Assembly (NCBI GenBank): GCA_002385475.1 | Contig: DGDO01000013.1 | Location: forward strand, 9,281-27,010 | Direction: 5' to 3' | Source of the DNA: Candidatus Sordicultor fermentans | GTDB lineage: Bacteria; Atribacterota; Atribacteria; Atribacterales; Caldatribacteriaceae | DNA: 17,730 bases | In this document: one piece after another, positions 14,540 to 17,730 of the stretch | Numbering within the stretch: position 1 is the first letter of the stretch | Layout of the letters: each line of letters starts with the position of its first letter | The notes under the pieces: model-generated | Told to the model about the DNA's origin: nothing | The model's database searches: none | Seen by the model: only the letters and a program-made list of their open reading frames with translations | Program-made: the position numbers and the translations under genes

Positions 14540-15466
14540 TTAGGAAATTTCCTTAACCCTACTCAACAAATTAACCAAAATCACTGATACGATCATAATT
14601 ATGTAAAGCAGAATAAAAGAAATCGCCGAAGCCTCGCCTATATCCCACAGATAGAAAGCTTTACGATAAATAAACATACTCAAAACGTCAGTAGCTGAAG
14701 CTGGTCCTCCTTCGGTAAGAGCATAAATTACATCGAAAACTCTAATGGCATCCATAGTTCTCAACACCAAAACAATAAGAATCACCGGCCGTAACAAAGG
14801 GATAGTAATCTTTCGAAAAACCAAAAAAGGGGAAGCTTTATCAATCTTAGCAGCTTCATAAGGAGCCGTAGGAAGAGCCTCAAGCCCAGCCAGTAAAACC
14901 ATTATCAAAAAAGGTGTCCACTGCCAAATATCTACCACTATTACCGCTGGCAAAGCACTACTAACGCTTGCTAAAGGAGCAGTTTGATAACTCATGAGAT
15001 GAAGAGACCTCAAAATATAAGTTACTAAACCAAATTCTGATTGGTACAGATAGGTCCAGGATAATCCTACTACAATAGGAGCCATAATCATAGGGAGTAA
15101 AATTAAAGTCCTGACTACCTTATTGGTAACCATTCCTTGAAGAATAAGGGCAATAGCTAAGCCTAAAAAAAACTCCACCCCAACTGCGACTATAGTAAAA
15201 ATCCCTGTAACTTTCAGGGAGTTCCAAAACTGAGGATCACGTAAAATTGTTCGGAAATTGTCCAAACCAATATAACCTTTTAGGGTTTCCGCAGCCCGAG
15301 CCAAGTTATAATCTGATAACGCAAGATTCAAAGCATAAATAATCGGATATACGGTGATTAAAGCCAAAACAACTATGGTGGGTAAAAGTAGTAACCATTT
15401 AAATTTATCTTCTGAAGACGAAACCCAAAAACTAAGACGCTGAAAAACATTAAGTTTTTTTTGCAT
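14540..15466 (-). CDS. Sugar ABC importer permease, MalF type (importer B)
   Basis: This inner-membrane permease of the MalF/UgpA type has 308 residues from the chosen ATG. The first helix is at about residues 24-45, and the EAA loop reads EAAKIDK at 204-210, with Lys where most relatives have Gly. The open frame reaches 15517, but that extension runs through the hairpin at 15487-15518. The ATG at 15466 has GAGGAG 10 bases upstream, and a TTG directly before it is an equally possible start. The gene is separated from the binding-protein gene by the hairpin and precedes the MalG-type partner. Confidence 0.93.
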   Translation of the reverse strand: MQKKLNVFQRLSFWVSSSEDKFKWLLLLPTIVVLALITVYPIIYALNLALSDYNLARAAETLKGYIGLDNFRTILRDPQFWNSLKVTGIFTIVAVGVEFFLGLAIALILQGMVTNKVVRTLILLPMIMAPIVVGLSWTYLYQSEFGLVTYILRSLHLMSYQTAPLASVSSALPAVIVVDIWQWTPFLIMVLLAGLEALPTAPYEAAKIDKASPFLVFRKITIPLLRPVILIVLVLRTMDAIRVFDVIYALTEGGPASATDVLSMFIYRKAFYLWDIGEASAISFILLYIIMIVSVILVNLLSRVKEIS

Positions 15467-15486
15467 CAATAAAACACTCCTCTCCA

Positions 15487-15518
15487 GGTGGGAGGGTATA
15501 ATCAATCGCCCTCCCACC
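15487..15518 (-). other. GC-rich hairpin between binding-protein and permease genes (importer B)
   Basis: GGTGGGAGGG and its exact reverse complement form a 10-base-pair stem with a 12-base loop, 14 bases after the binding-protein stop codon and 20 bases before the permease start. No T run follows. Its position suits partial termination or mRNA protection that makes the binding protein more abundant than the permeases. Confidence 0.65.
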
Positions 15519-15532
15519 GAAGTTACATACCC

Positions 15533-16828
15533 TTATTTATACCCAGCCTCTGTCAATATAGAATCAATTTCTTTAGCAGAAGTGTTTAGTGCTTCTTCTA
15601 CTGTTTTGGTCCCAGCTATTACTGAATTAAGCTCTAAAGCCAGAGCCTCAACCATTGCATCCCATTCAGGAATTCGAGGTCTCCAACCAGTTGTATCAGC
15701 AGCAGCATCGGTAGCGACAAAACTAGGATATTTTTCCCTAAGTTCTGGAATTTGATAAATCGACCGGCGGGTCGGGGAAGACCCTTTTCCTACCCCTCGT
15801 AACTGAACATCATAGCTAGTAGCCCACTGAATAAATAGAAAAGCTGCCTCTTTATTTTTAGAAGAAGTAGGAATGCCTAAACTTGACCCTCCATAATGGG
15901 ATACCGGATCGCCATAGGAAGGAACAGGAGCATAACGCATCTGACCGACAACCGCAGATTCTTCTGGATCCTCCATACTACCGTAATTCTCATCCCATTG
16001 AACAGACTGAGCAACTCTCCCTTGTTGGAGAGCGGTATTAACATCATCCCAAGTCCAAGTGGTAACTCCAGGAGGAGCATAGTCGGCCATCTTTTTATAA
16101 AATTCAGTAGCTTTGATTCCGTTCTCGTCGTTTAGAGTAACTTGGTAATTTTCATCCCACAATTCTCCCTGGAAAGCCCAGAGAACACATAGCCACTCAC
16201 AAACAACTGAAAGATGACGTTTTGCCATCATTCCCGTTCCATAAAGCTGAGGTGGGTTGTTTAATTTTTGCATAGAATCCATCCATTCATCTGGTGTCTT
16301 GGGAGGGCCAGCTACTCCATGGTCATCAAAAATCTTTTTATTCCAGAATAAATACTGAATAACACTATCAAAAGGATAACCATAGGCTTTTCCATCCCAC
16401 ATTGTCCCTTCCCACATCCGGGGATAAAAATCTTCTAGGTTATTATTGGGATCTGCTAACTCCGGATTATTAATAAATGGTTCAAGGGGTACAATATATC
16501 CGGCTTTAACATACTTTCCAGTCCAAGAATAGTCAAAGTTGAAAACATCATATATTCCGGTCCCAGCAGCAAAATCCATAAGAGCTTTCTCTTCTAAATG
16601 AGGATGGGCTTGCCTCTCGACAATAACCTTAATTCCAGTAGCCTGCTCAAATTCGGGTAAGGCTTCTTCAATCCAATAGCTGGGAGGAGTTGTTTCAGTA
16701 ATAAACCTTAAAGTGATTCCAGCGTAAGGTTTAGCCGCCTCTTCCAAACTCCAACCAAAAGCAACTGAATTAAAAGCCAAAATCAACCCAATTATTAAAA
16801 CCAAACCTAAAAAACTATTTCTCTTCAT
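15533..16828 (-). CDS. Extracellular solute-binding protein, family 1 (importer B)
   Basis: This is the substrate-binding protein of the polyol/sugar importer, 431 residues from the chosen start. A signal peptide covers about residues 1-25 (MKRN, hydrophobic core, likely cleavage after AFG) with no lipobox. The mature part opens with AAKPYAGITLRFITE and continues with a family-1 fold. YPFDSVIQYLFWNKK resembles the ligand-cleft region of such proteins, and ITSYD/ATSYDV-type helices recur. The start is ATG at 16828 with GGAGGG 6 bases upstream. An extension to 16903 has a cysteine-rich, non-signal start and is rejected. It shares little obvious sequence with the importer A binding protein. The ligand is inferred from the operon only. 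Confidence 0.92.
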   Translation of the reverse strand: MKRNSFLGLVLIIGLILAFNSVAFGWSLEEAAKPYAGITLRFITETTPPSYWIEEALPEFEQATGIKVIVERQAHPHLEEKALMDFAAGTGIYDVFNFDYSWTGKYVKAGYIVPLEPFINNPELADPNNNLEDFYPRMWEGTMWDGKAYGYPFDSVIQYLFWNKKIFDDHGVAGPPKTPDEWMDSMQKLNNPPQLYGTGMMAKRHLSVVCEWLCVLWAFQGELWDENYQVTLNDENGIKATEFYKKMADYAPPGVTTWTWDDVNTALQQGRVAQSVQWDENYGSMEDPEESAVVGQMRYAPVPSYGDPVSHYGGSSLGIPTSSKNKEAAFLFIQWATSYDVQLRGVGKGSSPTRRSIYQIPELREKYPSFVATDAAADTTGWRPRIPEWDAMVEALALELNSVIAGTKTVEEALNTSAKEIDSILTEAGYK

Positions 16829-16859
16829 TAAAATCCCTCCAAACTCCAAGTAAAATTTT

Positions 16860-16888
16860 AAAATACAGCCCAAACACCTAACACTCAA
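16860..16888 (-). promoter_or_regulatory. Weak internal promoter candidate before the binding-protein gene
   Basis: In the 124-base gap between the SDR and binding-protein genes, the minus strand offers TTGAGT (16888-16883), 17 bases, TATTTT (16865-16860). The same stretch carries three imperfect 8-base repeats (16871-16894, units like AAACACTC). The match is modest and the operon may simply be read through. Confidence 0.25.
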
Positions 16889-16952
16889 ACACTCACAATG
16901 CACCAGTTAACATAACCTAAGGTTTATCCTTTAATTGACCACCTCCTCCCTC

Positions 16953-17723
16953 TTATTGAATAGTATATCCTCCATCAATAACTAAAGTAGTGCCAGTCAC
17001 CATATCGGAAGCATCACTAGCGAGATACAAGACTCCAGCAGCAATCTCCTCAGGATAGGCAAAACGTCGAGTAGGTATCTTCTGTTTCATCGCTTCACCC
17101 ACCTCTCCCGCCCAGGCTTTTTTGCCCAGCTCAGTTAGAACCACAGTGGGGGCAACTGCGTTAACTCTAATCCCAAACTCGGCCCATTCCAGAGCCAAAA
17201 CTTTAGTCATACCAATGAGTCCCGCTTTACTGACACAATAAGCCACGTGTTTATCCAGAGCAATGAGCCCTGCTTGAGAGGAGATATTGATGATTTTCCC
17301 TCCTCCTTGCTTAATCATCTCTCGTCCTACAGCTTGAGAGAGTATAAAGGGGACTTTTAAGTTAATAGCCATAGTTTTATCCCACATCTCCGGGGATAAA
17401 TTCTCAGCATCATCTAATAATCCCACTCCAGCATTGTTAACTAAAATATCGATTTTCCCCAGAGCTTTAACACTTTGGTCTACTATTTGAGGAATTTTAT
17501 CAAAGTCAGTGAGGTCAAAAATAAGGGGCAAGGCTTTTCTTCCATATCCTTCAATTTCCTGTGCTACTTCCTTAACTTTCTCTGCTATATCCACCAGGAT
17601 CAAATCTGCCCCCTTCTGGGCAAAGAGTAGAGCTATTGCTTTACCAATCCCTTGAGCTCCTCCGGTAACTAAAGCTACTTTCCCTTCCAGAGAAAAATCT
17701 GTACTGAAATTAACTCCTTCCAA
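16953..17723 (-). CDS. SDR oxidoreductase, polyol-dehydrogenase-like; 5' end at window edge
   Basis: This is a classical SDR of about 256 residues. The cofactor motif is TGGAQGIG at 20-27, Asp45 favours NAD, and NNAG is at 96-99. The catalytic residues are Asn121, Ser149, Tyr162 and Lys166. The substrate loop and tail (PTVVLTELGKKAWAGE and IDGGYTIQ) resemble, from memory, the group that includes mycobacterial D-threitol dehydrogenase and Listeria GolD glycerol dehydrogenase. The TTG at 17723 gives a sensible N-terminus, but the sequence ends 7 bases further on, so neither the ribosome site nor an upstream start can be checked. The GAAGGAG just inside the frame has no start codon after it. It probably makes the ketose phosphorylated by the downstream kinases. 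Confidence 0.88.
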   Translation of the reverse strand: MEGVNFSTDFSLEGKVALVTGGAQGIGKAIALLFAQKGADLILVDIAEKVKEVAQEIEGYGRKALPLIFDLTDFDKIPQIVDQSVKALGKIDILVNNAGVGLLDDAENLSPEMWDKTMAINLKVPFILSQAVGREMIKQGGGKIINISSQAGLIALDKHVAYCVSKAGLIGMTKVLALEWAEFGIRVNAVAPTVVLTELGKKAWAGEVGEAMKQKIPTRRFAYPEEIAAGVLYLASDASDMVTGTTLVIDGGYTIQ

Positions 17724-17730
17724 GGTTATT

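Noticed and set aside
16829..16903. 25-codon N-terminal extension of the importer B binding protein
   Set aside because: Cys-rich leader before a perfectly formed signal peptide that starts at an ATG with its own GGAGGG.

Overview
The window comes from a bacterium with moderately AT-rich DNA. Every gene I can support is on the minus strand. Strong AGGAGG-type ribosome sites, frequent GTG/TTG starts and dense family-1 sugar ABC importers suggest a fermentative anaerobe of the Thermotogota/Atribacterota kind. That lineage guess rests on gene style only. There is no rRNA, tRNA, CRISPR array, intact insertion sequence or transcription-factor gene.

In transcription order (high to low coordinates) the main unit is 17723-6731, about 11 kb: an SDR oxidoreductase, a solute-binding protein, two permeases, a small two-helix membrane protein, two ABC ATPases, a second SDR, an FGGY sugar kinase, an RpiB-type isomerase, DhaK and DhaL. 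Gaps are mostly under 35 bases, several genes overlap, and the one gap of 124 bases may hold a weak secondary promoter. The transporter part (binding protein, two permeases, GlpU/DUF2160-like protein, two different ATPases) resembles the rhizobial glycerol importer GlpSTPQUV. The enzymes fit polyol oxidation to a ketose, then phosphorylation and isomerisation. The isomerase has Ser where E. coli RpiB has the ring-opening His99, and DhaK has a non-DHA active-site pattern. I infer a four-carbon substrate (erythritol, threitol or erythrulose) giving erythrose 4-phosphate. The FGGY kinase looks like a xylulokinase, so pentitols remain possible.

A second unit at 5827-2825 encodes another sugar importer (binding protein and two permeases) with no ATPase of its own. 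A third at 2178-315 encodes an M55 D-aminopeptidase and a threonine-dehydrogenase-like zinc enzyme whose first codons appear broken by one extra base. An identical 31-base sequence lies far upstream of both units (6529-6559 and 2680-2710). It reads as a promoter on the coding strand (TTGACA, 16 bases, TAGAAT) and would give unusually long leaders of about 700 and 500 bases. It links the second and third units as co-regulated, unless both copies are ends of a decayed mobile element.

The gene-free stretches hold REP-like palindromes (1-314), a perfect 27-base palindrome and a possible decayed coding remnant (2179-2824), and a long leader, a strong stem-loop and a tandem heptamer (5828-6730). 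In both importers a GC-rich hairpin separates the binding protein from the first permease.
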